From the NCBI GenBank assembly GCA_039707655.1, contig CM077675.1, positions 420,503,162 to 420,567,161 of the forward strand: DNA of 64,000 nt, in the 5' to 3' direction. The translations under genes and the position numbers were made by a program. This DNA is from Elymus sibiricus (lineage: Eukaryota; Streptophyta; Magnoliopsida; Poales; Poaceae). Numbering within the stretch: the first letter of the stretch is position 1; each line of letters begins with the position of its first letter. The notes beneath the pieces are model-generated. The model saw only the letters and a program-made list of their open reading frames with translations, had not been told where the DNA came from and ran no database searches. Of this stretch, positions 34,341 to 45,634 are shown piece after piece.

Positions 34341-34986
34341 CCACTAACACCACCAAAATGGTCAACACCATCACCACGAACTACCCCATCGCGAGATCCA
34401 CGGTTCCCTGGACTCCCCTAACCCTATAGAATCCAACTACGGTGGAAAATGAGGAAGAAATCGACTCACATTTCGTGTATAAATCTGAGTGTTTTCGGGT
34501 GGGGAGAGAAGCAAAGAAGGAAAGAAGAGGAATGGAGGAGGAAGAAGGGGGGAGCGGGGCGGCAGAGGGTGGCCAGCCTCCTGTCGGCTTCGGTGTGGCC
34601 GACTGGCCTGTCGGCCACTAGTAGGCCGAATGCATGGCCTCCAGGTCGAGTGGCCGGCTGTGACGTGGTCCAGCCTATCGTCGGCTTCCACGTGGCCGAC
34701 TAGCCGCTAATCGGCTACGCCGCGGCCGAATAGGCCCTGTCGGCTACGGCAAGGCCGACTGAAACCAGTCGGCTTCGGTGCGCCTGAAGGCGTAATATTT
34801 TTGAAATTTTTCGAAAAGACGTATCATTTTTCAAATTTAATAAAAAAATGTATTATTTAAAAAAATTAGCAACAAATAACACCAGATTCCTGTATATTGC
34901 ATGTGGGCTGCTTCTACATTTGTTTGAGAACAAGTACTGCCTTCCCTTTTATTGGATCCACATTTGGATTAGACTGGATATTGATT

Positions 34987-35663
34987 CAATCCCAAACAGC
35001 CAGGTAGTATTATTTTTGCAAGAGAGATCAATATTCCATTGTCAAGGCAACAAATAAAAACCCAAGACTAAGGATAAATCACTGCCCCGTCACGACGCTC
35101 TCGGAGATCCGTATTTCTTATTGTTTCTAACAAAGGATGACTTTTATTAATTCCAAATGAAACGTCGCAAACTCAAAGAACTTAAGCCTACTGGACAGGT
35201 TCACGTCGTCCATGGAACAGGAAACCGTAAGCTTGGCTAATATTGACCACATCTTTCAAGTGGATGATTAGGTCAAATGATATCGGCGTAGGGATTGAGC
35301 TGGTGCCACGGCATTGGGGGAAAGTAGTGTACAAAATATTGCTCATTGTTAGAAGATTACACCGGTGTAATAGAGGTGGCTGTAGCACATTTTTTACCTT
35401 CATCCTTGTGTTAGCAATCGTACCAACCTTCTAGAGGTTATCGACAATGCCAAAAGCACGTCAACCTTTACACAAAGGTCCAGTTCCTACGTGCAATCAA
35501 TAATACAGAAGAAAATCTGAATATTAGCTAAGAGGGATAGATGGTTGATTAATTTGGGGTTGTGAAAAAGGCGGTTCGTCGCTCGTCGTTGGGCAATTCT
35601 GTTTCGAAGTTGCAACAATGTTGAACTTTAGAACTAACTAAAACCCAACCCTAAATCCAGACC
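34987..35663. other. Unassigned stretch
   Basis: Continues the sequence that the LINE tail at 31121-34971 entered. No ORF, repeat or motif that I can support. Confidence 0.5.
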
Positions 35664-37092
35664 TAAGAGAAACTCTAGCATAGTCACCATATGAGCATTC
35701 ATCATAATGCATCCATATGCATTTGGACGCTAGCCAGAGGAGTCGCCATATTGGCTGCCTCCATATTATTTCTTTTATGTTGCATCAATACAATAGTCAC
35801 ACACCAATTCGAGTGATTAAAACACTAATTTGTGCTAATGTTGCATTACAACGTTCTTAAATAGGGGGAGAAATGTTGATTTGCGATATTTTTATATCGT
35901 AGGTTCAAAATTTGTTGCTTTTTAGCAACTATAGGGTAATTTTGAGCCCCACCACGTCGACAGTGAATGGTATGGATGAGGCACATGCATATGCAACGAG
36001 TCCACTCATCCTCTAGGAACGACGGTGTGACTGTCTGGCAACCTCGTCTCCGTCCCCTTCCAGCCCGCGGTCTTCGAGGGGGGCTTGATCCAATATGGCA
36101 CGATTTGTCTCGATGAATGTGACCATCTTCATGTTGAATATGCATCATATAATGTGCTCACTCTCCCCCGTCAAGTCCGTTGTTTCTCCTCGTAAGAGAG
36201 CCAAGTGGCGGGATCTCTCTCAACTGCCAATGCCTTCCCGTCGACGGTCTCCTTGTAGGTTACACTAGGGCAGACGGCTGAGGCGTAGCTAGCATAGCGC
36301 TCATCCTATGCCTCCTTAACAATGAGGCGACGGGGATCATGTGGTAGCTGATATCAGCTACATGGGCGAGCCCTTTCCTCGCCATACACGATCTGTACGT
36401 ATTCATGCTGGATATCCCAAACAATGGAGTGTGTTTTAGGATTCCAATCTGAACACTCACGAAGGAAGGCGAGATTCTCCCATGCGGACTCCTCCAACGC
36501 TTCACAACAAGGACAATCCTCCTCCTCGGCAATGGGGTGACCTTCTCCTCCACTTGCTCCTCCTCCTTCAAATGAGGCACCCAGTTTGAATGCGAGGGGA
36601 AGTGGCATGGTGACGGGGAGGGATGTGAAGGTTGTGAATAGCGGTGAGGGAGGTGGAAGTTGTGAGCAACGAGAATATAAGCTATTAGGACATGGAGACA
36701 ACCATTTTATAACCGGGGCGGTGGGAAACACGGTTGGATTGGTCGCAAGCAGTTGGCACCCAGGTAACCTCCGTTAATTGGCACGCTTCCTAGCGTCGTG
36801 GGTAACTAGTTGTTCCCGCCATTGGTAGGAAGTGGAGATGGGTCACACGGGAGGTCGAGGAGGGAGGTGAAACTTACCTCCCACGCGAGTGGTTGGCAGA
36901 TGTAGCGCCCTCCAAATTAATGCCCCACAACCTCAAAATATGGAGGGATGCGGCCTCCATTTGGAGGGGCTTCCATAAATTACGACAATCATGGGATGTC
37001 TGGCGACTATATGAGTGGTCTTGTAGGCCAAAATCTCCATATGAGTGTTTTTATGCACTCGGGCCCAATATGGAGACTCAACCAGAGTCTTA
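35664..37092. mobile_element. Possible TIR element
   Basis: TAAGAGAAACTCTAGCATAG at 35664 and, on the minus strand from about 37092, TAAGACTCTGGTTGAGTCTC are imperfect inverted copies, and both continue into a CCATAT-containing block. The ends resemble Harbinger termini with TAA-type targets. Similarity is patchy and the boundary is weak. Confidence 0.35.
36354..36608 (-). CDS. Hypothetical 84-residue protein
   Basis: Starts MPLPLAFKLGASFEGGGA at 36608. It has an acidic EEEDCPCCEALEESAWENLA stretch and ends before 36354. No family was recognised. It lies inside the possible TIR element and may be a captured or decayed gene fragment. Coding status is uncertain. Confidence 0.25.
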   Translation of the reverse strand: MPLPLAFKLGASFEGGGASGGEGHPIAEEEDCPCCEALEESAWENLAFLRECSDWNPKTHSIVWDIQHEYVQIVYGEERARPCS

Positions 37093-37762
37093 CCTATAGA
37101 TGACTGTGGATGAAATAATGAAGTGTCATCTTGTATATCGCGTTCATGTCTTGAGGAATCATATGGCGGCCTCAAAGTCTTGGAATTTTCACTTGAAGCT
37201 TCATCTTTATCTCTTGTAAGCTTGCCGTCATCTTCATGTTGGATCATGCTTGATCTTATCAATGCTACATCTTTCATTCCGAAACAATACAAATATATTT
37301 GATTTATACATCATTATATCCTCATGAACACTAGAGAAAGCTCCTAGAAATGAAAGCACCATGTATTTAAATTGATGTGTGAGATCTCTAGAGATTGGTC
37401 CTTATATTTTCCGGAACTTGAGCAGGTTCAGCTGCGGTGGTGGGACGGGGGCTGTGGTGTAACTATATTAGGGATGTCCTCATCAGTCTTAGACTTAGAT
37501 GTTGAGTTGGAGCTTCCATGTTGGCCTCACATGCGTGTGCGCGCACGCAATCAAAATGCTCCAGATTGCACTAGGGCAGCTCGATGGAGCAACTTGACGC
37601 TAGATCAAACTCCCCGAAAGCTAGATGGAGCAACAGGGTGACAATTTGGCTCCTCGGTGATTGTGCTCCATAATGGGAGTTGTTTTCTGTGAAGGCTAGT
37701 TCCTAACACCACTATTTAGTGGAGAGGCGACTCCGTGCTGAATTTAGGAGACGATAACGAGT
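37093..37762. other. Unassigned stretch
   Basis: No ORF with recognisable content and no terminal repeats were found between the possible TIR element and the foldback element. Confidence 0.5.
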
Positions 37763-40700
37763 ATTGGCAGTATTTAGAATGATTTTCATACATGCTTATC
37801 AACCCAATAAAAATGCCTTCACAATGTGTGCCATGTTTGTAAAACTGGGTGCTTCCCATCTATAACCACATTTACAAAATCATTAGCTCAAAAAATACAA
37901 TTAGGCGGATGCATATCTCCGCATCAATATATTTTCTTGTTGGTCATATGATCTTATTTATTGTGAAACCCATTCATGAGTATACACAAATAGCGAGATG
38001 CAGATTCACATGGAAGGCATGAGTTCACACACTAAAATCTCTAGAGCTATAGATTCACATGGAAGATGACAGTTCACTTGGTCCAAACCAAAGTAGGATT
38101 ATTGGAAAAACAAACAAGTGAGTCAACATCCTCACCTCCCCCTCAACCGCAAGTTCATCCACAGTTTTACCATCTTTGCCTTTCAGCATGTTGCATCTCG
38201 TAGGGTTCAGCTCCTGATACAATAACAAGATGAATGTAGATATGAATGAGATCATAAAAGTACTCTCATGATAACATGAATGTAGATATGAGTCAAGCAA
38301 ACCTATTCGGCGCCCTTTGCGCCGGTTATAGGTCTTTGCACAAACCGGCGCACATCCTTCTCCCCCATGGGCTCGGCCCATTTAACTTTTTCTAATACGC
38401 AATGTTTATCACATGCCTAGTTTCATGTTCCACGTTAGCATGCGCAGTTTGAGTCCAGCCGGTTTTGGGAAACTTCTAGAAGCTTTTGACCAATTTTACT
38501 CTTTTTTGGACCTGTTTTGTTCAGTTTTTTTATTTTCTTATTTATTATTTCAAATTTTATTATATTTATTGTGCAAACTTTTTTGAAATTCAAACACTTC
38601 TTAAAATCCATTATTATCTAAATCAAAAAACTTTTTTAAAAATATGTGATTTTTTTCAAAATCGATGAAATTTTTTCAAACCCGTAAACATTTTCAAATT
38701 TGTGAACTCTTTTCTGAAAAAAAAACAACTATTTTCAAAAGCCGTCAAATTTTTCTTCCAAATTGGTGAACTATTTTCAAAACAGCAGAACTTTCGTCTA
38801 CAAATTCGTGAACTTTTTGAAAAACTTGTTTCAAAATCGTTGAACTCGGTTTCGGGTCAAATAGGAAGAACGTAAATCTTCCACCTCTGGAAAGCGCCTA
38901 CACCCGCTTTTGATTCAATTATGAAAGTACGCTGTACTGGACCTTTTACCAAAAGTTTATTGTGATCTTTTTGTTCAAATAACAATTAAGGTGAAGCAGG
39001 GTCAGGAACAACGCTCAAATAATAAATATTCTTTTTCAGGCGGTCTACGTTTTCAAGTATGATTTTATTTCCCAAAACTTGTGAACTTTTTTTTTCCAAA
39101 TCAATGAACCTTTTCCAAATTCACAACTTTTTTCAAGATCCGTGAATATTTTTTGAATTCATGAAGTTTTTATTCAACATCGATGAACTTTTTTTCAACT
39201 CCATGAACTCTTTTACAAAATCCGTGAAAATTTTCTATTCTGTTGAAAAAAGTAACTCGTTAATTTTCTGAATTCACAATTTTTGTATAGTTTTTCCAAC
39301 AATAATTTGGATTTCCATTTTTTTTATTTTCCCCAAAAGTCAAGGGTTGAACGGCTAACTTCTCAACTGTTGGCCAAAGCGACCACGTGTTCATTGGGTG
39401 CTATTTTGGCGAGCGACAACGACATGTTTGATGGGCCGCCCCAGTTCTACGTGGCGCGTGGGCCAGTGCGGTCTCCCAGCACCTAAAGTAGGGAGCCCCT
39501 ATGTGGCGCGGTGAGCGCATGGGATCGACAGCGCGCGGACCCTGCATTTTGGATAGTCTTCCCATTTTTTGTTTTTTGTTTTTTGTTTTCATTTTCTTTT
39601 TATTTCATGTGTTCCTTTTTATTTTCTCTTTTTCTACTTTACTTTTTGTTTTCCAAATTCGTGAACATTTTTTTGTGCATCAAATTTGAGAAATGTTCAT
39701 CAATGTAAAGTACTGTTCATCGAATTCAAGTTTTGTTGATCGGGAATTAAAAATTTCCATCAAACTTCAAATTTTGTGCAGGCAATATTTTTTTCTTCAA
39801 ACTCAAAATTTGTTCATCGGTTTCGAACAATATTCATAAAATATGAAATTTTTCCATCCATTTTTTAAAAGGAAAATGTTCTTAAATACAAATTTTCTTC
39901 ATCAAGTTCAAAAAATTGTTCATCCAATTCAAAATTTGTTCATCAAACACCAAAAATGTTCATCATTATTTAAAAAATGCTCAAAAAAGTGTTCAACAAA
40001 ATTTTAAAATGTTCATCAAAATTTCACAAATTGTTCATCCTTGTGAAATCCCAAACATTTTTTTGGAACCGAGAACTGTGTTTGAATTCGGTGAACATTG
40101 TTTCTGAATGTGTGAACGTTTTTACAAAGTCAGATTTTTTTGAAATCTCAAAAAAATAGGGAGGAACCTCGCGCCCAGAAGGGCGTACTGGGAGCGGGGG
40201 CAGGGGGTGGTGCGCGGGGTCGATCCCTGAAATGGACCAGGCCACATAGGGGCTCCCTGCTTCAGGTGCTGGGAGACCAAACTGGCGCCCACGCGCCCCG
40301 CAGAACTGGGCCGACCCATCAAACGTGTCATTGTCGCTGGCCAAAATAGCACCCAAGGAAGACGTGGTCGTTGCAGCCAACAGTTGACCAGTTGACCGTT
40401 CAACACTTGATTTTTATGGAAAATGCAAAAAATGGGGGATCCATTTGTTTGTTCGAAAAAAATAAAAAATATTGTGAAATCAAAAAAGTTCACGAGTTAA
40501 TTTTTTCACAAAACTGAAAATTCCATCGATTTTTTTAAAGAGTTCATGGAGTTGAAAAGATTCCATCGACGTCGAATAAAAACTTCATGAATTACAAAAA
40601 TGTTCACGGATTTTGTTTATTTTTCGAATTTGCAAAAAGTTCATGATTTTGAAGAAAACATTTCACTAATTTTGGGGAAAATGGAAGATTAAAAAAATAC

Positions 40701-41766
40701 AATTATTTTGAAACAAATGTTCACAAGTTTTTCAAAAATTTCACGAATTTTGAGAAAAAAGCTATGTGGTTTCGAAAAATGTTAACCAATTTGGAAAAAA
40801 AAAGTTCAACGATTTTGAAAGTAGTTGAACAATTTTTAAGAAATTATTTCACAAATTTTAAAAAGGTTCGTGGATTTGAAAAAAGTTCATCAATTTTAGA
40901 AAATCACAATTTTTGAAAACTGTTTGTGGATTTAGAAATAAAGGGATTTTATGAAGTATTTGAATTTGAAAAAAAAATATAAAATATAAAATTAGAAACA
41001 ATATATAAATAATAAAAATGGGGAAATAAAATAAAAACCAAACAAAACCGAACCAAAAAAATAGAATAACGGTTAGAAGCTTCTAGAATTTTCTCAAAAC
41101 CGGTTGGACTAGAACTGCGCCTGCGAACGTGGAACATTGCGGACAGGAAATGTTAAATGGGTCGAGCCCATGGGGGAGGAGAATGTGCGTTGGTTTGTGC
41201 AAAGACCTATAACCTGCGCTATGGGCGCTGAGTAGGGTTTGCGTGACTCATATCTACATTTATGTTATCATGAGAGTACTTTTATGATCTCTACATTCGG
41301 CTTGTTATCGTGTAAAAGGTGAACCCTATGAGATGCAACATAATGAAAGGCAAAGATGGTAAAACTGTGAATGAACTTGCTGTTGAGGGGGGGGGGGGGG
41401 GGGGGGGGGGGGGGTTGAGGATGTTGACTCATTTGTTTGTTTTACCAATAATCCTACTTTGGTTTGCACCAAGTGAACTGCCATCTTTCATGTGAATCTA
41501 TAGCTCTAGAGATTTCAATGTGTGAACTCATGCCTTCCATGCGAATCTTCATCTCGGTATTTGTGTATACTCACGAATGGGTTTCACAATAAATAAGCTC
41601 ATACTACCCACAACGATATATATTGATGCCGAGATATGCATCTGCCTAATTGTAAATGTGGTTATAGATGGGAAGCACCCCAGTTTTACTCACATGATAC
41701 ACATTGTGAAGGCATTTTTTATTGACTTGATAAGCATGTATGAAAATCATTCTAAATACTGTCAAT
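37763..41766. mobile_element. Large foldback (long inverted-repeat) element, about 4 kb
   Basis: The left arm (about 37763-39540) and right arm (about 40196-41766) are imperfect inverted copies. Matching landmarks include CAGTATTTAGAATGATTTTC at the outer ends, the TGAGTCAACATCCTCA and CTTTTATGATCTC blocks, the AACCGG/AAGCTTCTAG block, and an inner block AGGGAGCCCCTATGTGGC. The arms are full of degenerate GAACTTTTTTCAAA/TTCATGAA-type repeats. The spacer is about 655 bp. No transposase gene and no clear target duplication. Long inverted repeats of this kind in grasses are often Mutator-like or foldback elements. Confidence 0.75.
41387..41414 (+). repeat. Run of 28 G residues
   Basis: Uninterrupted poly(G) inside the right foldback arm; the matching place in the left arm (about 38141-38146) has only five to six C, so it expanded in this arm. 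Confidence 0.9.
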
Positions 41767-42873
41767 GGCAAACATTATGTCTTTCATCAATTTGTGTATA
41801 TTACTCACAGTGCCATATGTTTTTCATGTCAATGACTTAGCAATAAACACGCAATTGTCACACTGATAATAAAAAGAAACAACATATACTCATGTGCGTG
41901 TCATGTGTGCTGAAGTTTTTTTTTGACGGAACCTCGTCAGAGGGCGGGGAGCTCCCGCATTGCATTAAGAAGAAGAGAACTGGTCCAGTTAATAAGGGAA
42001 ATCGGACCCAAAAACCGTACATGGCACGGGTAATCAAGGAAAAACCGGCGAAGACCACACACACCTGACTAGCACTCAAGGGACGTCGTCTGAGCCGGAT
42101 ACAAGGGTGCCTAGGCCCAGGACCATCGACAACACAACATACCCAACCAAATCAACCTCTGCATCCTCAAGAACACGCATGCAACTAGATGCGCTCTCAC
42201 GCCTAACCTTCAGGACAATGATATCACGCATTAACCTCTACCAAGGCACAAATTGCCTGGATCGCCGTCGGCGTAAGCGGTTTCTTGGACATCCGCAGAT
42301 AAGACTTCATCTTCTCTTGCACATCCTCCTCGGTGACTTTCTTAGATGTCATTCCCTTCGATACCTCCTCAAAATCCTCCGCCAACCTATATTCAGCAAC
42401 TTTTATTCTTCTTCTCCAAACGTCCACTACGCCTCTCGGAACAAGTAGATGGCCCTTCAATCTGCACATGAATCGGTGCTTCGAGCAAGGATCGCGGCGC
42501 CGTGCAACTGAAACTACTTAGGAACTCATCCAGCAAGGTGGTTGAAACCGGACCTTGAGGCATGCCAATGTCACCAAGTAGCTCCTCGGACCCAGAAGAC
42601 ATCATATTGGTAGCGCGCCCTGAAGCAAGCATCACCGGAGAAGTGACCGAGGGAGGAACCTCTCCAGCCAAGCGAACTGGCAAAACCACCTCAATCCGCT
42701 CCATGTCCTCGCTCGCTGTGACTATCTCCTCCACCATACCTTGCTCCTCCTCACGTTGAATCACCATCTTGTGCAAAACTACATACAAAGTAGGAAGAAC
42801 ATTTGCAGGCAGCGTCGTAGTAGCCAGTACCTCAGACGAGCAACCGGCCACACTAGTCTCACTGACATCCTTA

Positions 42874-43904
42874 GAGCATCTCCAACAGGCAGGCGAAAGA
42901 AGGCGTGTCGCGGTAAAAACCTCGTTTTTCGCGCGCACGGGGTCGTTCGGCGCGAAACCGCGGCGCGCTAAAAAAAATTCGCGCGCGCGGGAAAAGCGTC
43001 CACCCGCGCGCCAACTTTGGCACGCGTTTCCGCATGCGCTCTATATATTGGGCGCCGCCACGCCCGTGCTTCACCCCACTTCTCCACGCACTGCTCGTCG
43101 CCGCCGCGCCCCCGGAGCATCTCGGGCTTCCGCGGTGTCCGCGAACGCCCGTCCGGCATGTTCTACGCCGAGATCTGTTCCGACAAGACGCGCCTCGGCC
43201 TCGGACCTACGAGACCGCCCATGAGGCCGGCCGCGCGTACGACGCGACGGCGTGGGACCTCCGGTGGCCTCGTTCACAGATGAACTTCGACGACGTCTTC
43301 ACGACTGAAGAAGCGCGGTAGGTCGCGCCTCCCCCGCGTCTGGCCACCGAGGCGGACCACTGCGCCGCTCGCAGTTGGGACCGCCGGCTGTTGATCGCCC
43401 GGAGGGACGAGGACGCCATGGCGGAGTGGCGCCGCCAGCACCCGGAGGACGTCATCGCCGAGCATGAGTTCTACGCGAACAGGAGGGCGCAACGTGTTGC
43501 TGAACGCCTAGACAAGCGTAGGCGCAAGGCATTGCTATTTCCCACGTAGAGATGGAGAACGACCCATGTGACCCATACGACGACCGGTACGTGGACGCGT
43601 TTCTTACGACGTCCGAGAGAGGATGATGAAGAGTAGTCTAGGCATATTTTTATTTTACTAGCGTTTTTCATTTGTATTGTATGAACTGCATGTGGTGTTG
43701 GGCTTGATGTATGGTAAAATATTGTTAAATTTTGTTGTTCAAACGCATTTTGACTGCTTGCGCGCGCTGCAAATGCAGCGCCTGCTGGAGCGGCAACGCC
43801 GCGCCCCATTTTACGGCGTCTGCTGGAGCGGGCGCCTTGCCGCGCGCTAAATATGTGCATTTCGTCGCTGCAAATTTTTTATAGCGCACCTGTTGGAGAT
43901 GCTC
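42874..43904. mobile_element. Harbinger/PIF-type TIR element carrying an AP2/ERF sequence
   Basis: Ends GAGCATCTCCAACAGG and CCTGTTGGAGATGCTC are perfect inverted repeats of 16 bases at 42874-42889 and 43889-43904, flanked by TTA on both sides (42871-42873 and 43905-43907), the target preference of Harbinger. 1031 bp, rich in GCGCGC near the left end. No transposase. Confidence 0.92.
43125..43549 (+). pseudogene. AP2/ERF-domain protein carried by a Harbinger element
   Basis: GFRGVRERPSGMFYAEICSD at 43125 is the start of an AP2/ERF DNA-binding domain. A missing base near 43203 shifts the frame, after which YETAHEAGRAYDATAWDLRW and QMNFDDVF complete the domain. A TAG follows at 43319-43321; the same frame then reads RRLLIARRDEDAMAEW and WRRQHPEDVIAEHEFY, a C-terminal helix, to TAG at 43547-43549. 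A TATA-like CTATATATT lies at 43041-43049. AP2-like genes on such elements are common in wheat as I recall, and probably not classical ethylene-response factors. This copy is dead. Confidence 0.85.
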
Positions 43905-44339
43905 TTACCACAAGTAACAACGAGAGGCGCCGGTTCCTCGTGCTCACACCAGGGAGGAGGCGGAGCCGGACCCATCGGCGCCGAGGAAGAGAAAGGTCCC
44001 CCACCGTTTCCCGTAGTCCCTCCCTCTCGCACCTCAGGAGACCAATTGATGGTCTGCGAAGAAACAACTCTGCCATTGATAGCCTCCAGCCGCTTCAAGA
44101 GGCCCGAAACCTGAACCGCCCAACCCTGCAGAGCAACAGCCATGTCGTGGAGGGGCTGAATGACCTCCTCCGTACGAGCGGCAGCCATGGCTTGCAACTC
44201 GGTGTGCAGCACCTCGATCTGTGCTGCAAAGTGGGGTTGCAGCAGCCCCAATTCAGCAGCAATCGAAGACTTGACGAGGTCGGCCAGGCCGGAGCAGGGG
44301 GCGCCGGAGTTGCTACAACAGCAACGCACGACTATCTTT

Positions 44340-45020
44340 CTAGTATACTATAACTGATATAATAGCTTAATTAGTGGTTCAATTTGATTCCTGTACGCTA
44401 TTAGTGCTCACCATCGAACGCCGTTAATTAGTGTTTCGTGTACTACTGTGCTCGTAGTCGCGTGATCGAACAAGGTTACGCAATATGGGCATCCCAAACT
44501 TCTATCTGGTCTTTTGGGAGTTCTTTCTGCAGTTTTTCATTCAACCAACTGCACCGTGCAGGTGAAAATAGATTGGCCTTATATTACACCACACAAGTTG
44601 AAGAAAAATATGAAGCAAACATGGCAAAGTCATAAAACTTTGGAAAATATCAGATACATTTATAAAGCAGTGACTTATTTAGTTAGCAGCAACTCCACCA
44701 CCAACACACCGACCAAACGCTGCGTAATAATTATAGAGGGTTTTTACGGTACCCTATACTGCTCCTGGGAAGGGAGCAGTATATGTGTGATCCCACCGTC
44801 AATGCTCTTCTCGTTCATGAAGTGAATTGCTCTGGTTCGGCGTTCGAGCACACGACGCGGTGGTCGACCTCGCAGCAAAGATATCAGTCGCAGCCGATTT
44901 CAGAATGAATCTTGTGAGCCGCAGCCGCAACAACACTTCAAGCAGATGAGCAGCTCAACGTCCAGCGAGCTGCGGCTGGTGAAGTAGAGCCGAGGAAGGC
45001 GAGCGGTAATCTCTACTTCT
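44340..45020. other. Unassigned stretch
   Basis: Low-copy-looking sequence without a supported ORF, terminal repeat or known motif. Confidence 0.5.
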
Positions 45021-45301
45021 CTACTACCTAAAAGAAACGGAACGTTCCGGCTCCCGTATTACGTCGTTCTTCGTCCGACCCACCCCGCCCTCCTCCTCCA
45101 GGCGCTCATCTGCCGTCGCCGTCTTCGACCCCTCCTTGCACGGTTGCACCCCGCCAGCGCGCCGCCGACTGCCCCGCTCGTCCACATCGGCTGCAATCTC
45201 CCTGATCCCGCTGCGGCGCTTGCCCCCGTCCTTGCCGGCGTCGTCGCCGTCTTCCACATGGACCCCACCTATATGTCGCCAGATCTGTTGGGTCCTTCCC
45301 G

Positions 45302-45562
45302 TCACTCCACTGCCACTGCCTTGCGGCCGAGGGTACCAGGCATCTCCTCGCCGGATGCCGCGCCAGTGGCGTGGTCTCGTGGGCAGGAAGCTGTACCCCG
45401 ACCCCGCATGCTAGCCCCCTGTGTAGCTTCTGTCGATCCTTCGCTCGGGTGTGTGGGCTTGTTCACGCTGCTGACCGCGGACGCGGAGACGCCATGGACG
45501 TGGAGGTGGAGTGACAGGAACTGAAAGACAGCGAACACGGCGAGTAGCTTCATGTTAGCCAT
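45302..45562 (-). CDS. Candidate small secreted protein
   Basis: Starts MANMKLLAVFAVFQFLSLHL at 45562: a positive start and a hydrophobic core form a good signal peptide, likely cut near VHGVSA. 86 residues, then TGA. A second open frame overlaps it by a few bases and continues to 45024 (GRTQQIWRHIGGVHVED... to ERSVSFR), which suggests a longer protein broken by a one-base shift, or two chance frames. A TATA box sits 63-72 bases upstream. There are few Cys, so it is not a defensin-type peptide. No family was recognised. Confidence 0.45.
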   Translation of the reverse strand: MANMKLLAVFAVFQFLSLHLHVHGVSASAVSSVNKPTHPSEGSTEATQGASMRGRGTASCPRDHATGAASGEEMPGTLGRKAVAVE

Positions 45563-45624
45563 GCCTGCCAGGTTGCATGCAGAGGTCTGCTATTTGTGCC
45601 TGTGTGGATCTCCTGGTCGATCTT

Positions 45625-45634
45625 CTTTATATAG
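45625..45634 (-). promoter_or_regulatory. TATA box of the candidate secreted protein
   Basis: CTATATAAAG on the minus strand, giving a predicted start about 30 bases downstream and a 5' UTR of roughly 35 bases before the ATG at 45562. Confidence 0.5.

Larger units (their letters stand above)
32430..34870 (+). mobile_element. Mutator-like TIR element, 2441 bp
   Basis: The ends match as inverted repeats: GCTAAATTTTTTTAAATA from 32430 and, read from 34870 on the minus strand, GCTAATTTTTTTAAATAATA, similar for about 45 bases. Flanking 9-bp sequences AATAAATAA (32421-32429) and AACAAATAA (34871-34879) differ at one base, a length typical of Mutator-like elements. Inside both ends lie many TCGGC(C/T)AC-type short repeats. 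It carries a GRF-like gene on the plus strand and a fragment of another gene on the minus strand; no transposase is seen. Confidence 0.8.
31121..34971 (-). mobile_element. 5'-truncated LINE tail with 15-bp duplication, host to two later insertions
   Basis: GACTGGATATTGATT occurs at 31106-31120, just before a T run (poly(A) on the minus strand), and again at 34972-34986. This fixes both ends of a minus-strand LINE copy. After removing the retroposon (31387-32146) and the Mutator-like element (32430-34870) with their duplications, about 625 bp of LINE remain, coding for the RNase H tail of ORF2. Confidence 0.88.
42224..44329 (-). pseudogene. ORF1-like protein of the retroposon, split by Harbinger
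   Basis: The first part (44329 to 43908) includes LGLLQPHFAAQIEVLHTELQ, a Gly/Pro linker and EEPAPLVVTCG; after the insertion the sequence resumes DVSETSVAGCSSEV (42870) and runs to RRSGRLEKKNKSC near 42393, then in another frame AEYRLAEDFEEVSKGM to about 42224. The RRSGRL basic motif and a predicted helical N-terminal part recall the ORF1 proteins of Triticeae LINE-like elements; I cannot name it with certainty. Confidence 0.45.
41917..44335 (-). mobile_element. LINE-like or retroposon sequence with poly(A), interrupted by a Harbinger element
   Basis: On the minus strand the 3' end reads GCGGGAGCTCCCCGC, then GAGGTTCCGTC and a poly(A) of about nine bases at 41917-41925. The upstream part carries a long open frame, split by the 42874-43904 insertion. 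The target duplication was not found, so the 5' limit near 44335 is approximate. Confidence 0.6.

Noticed and set aside
38480..41050. Regularly spaced GTTCA/GAACTTTTT units looking like an array of repeats and spacers
   Set aside because: The spacing is irregular and units are degenerate and inverted between arms, so this is foldback-arm sequence and not a CRISPR array; the genome is a plant's.
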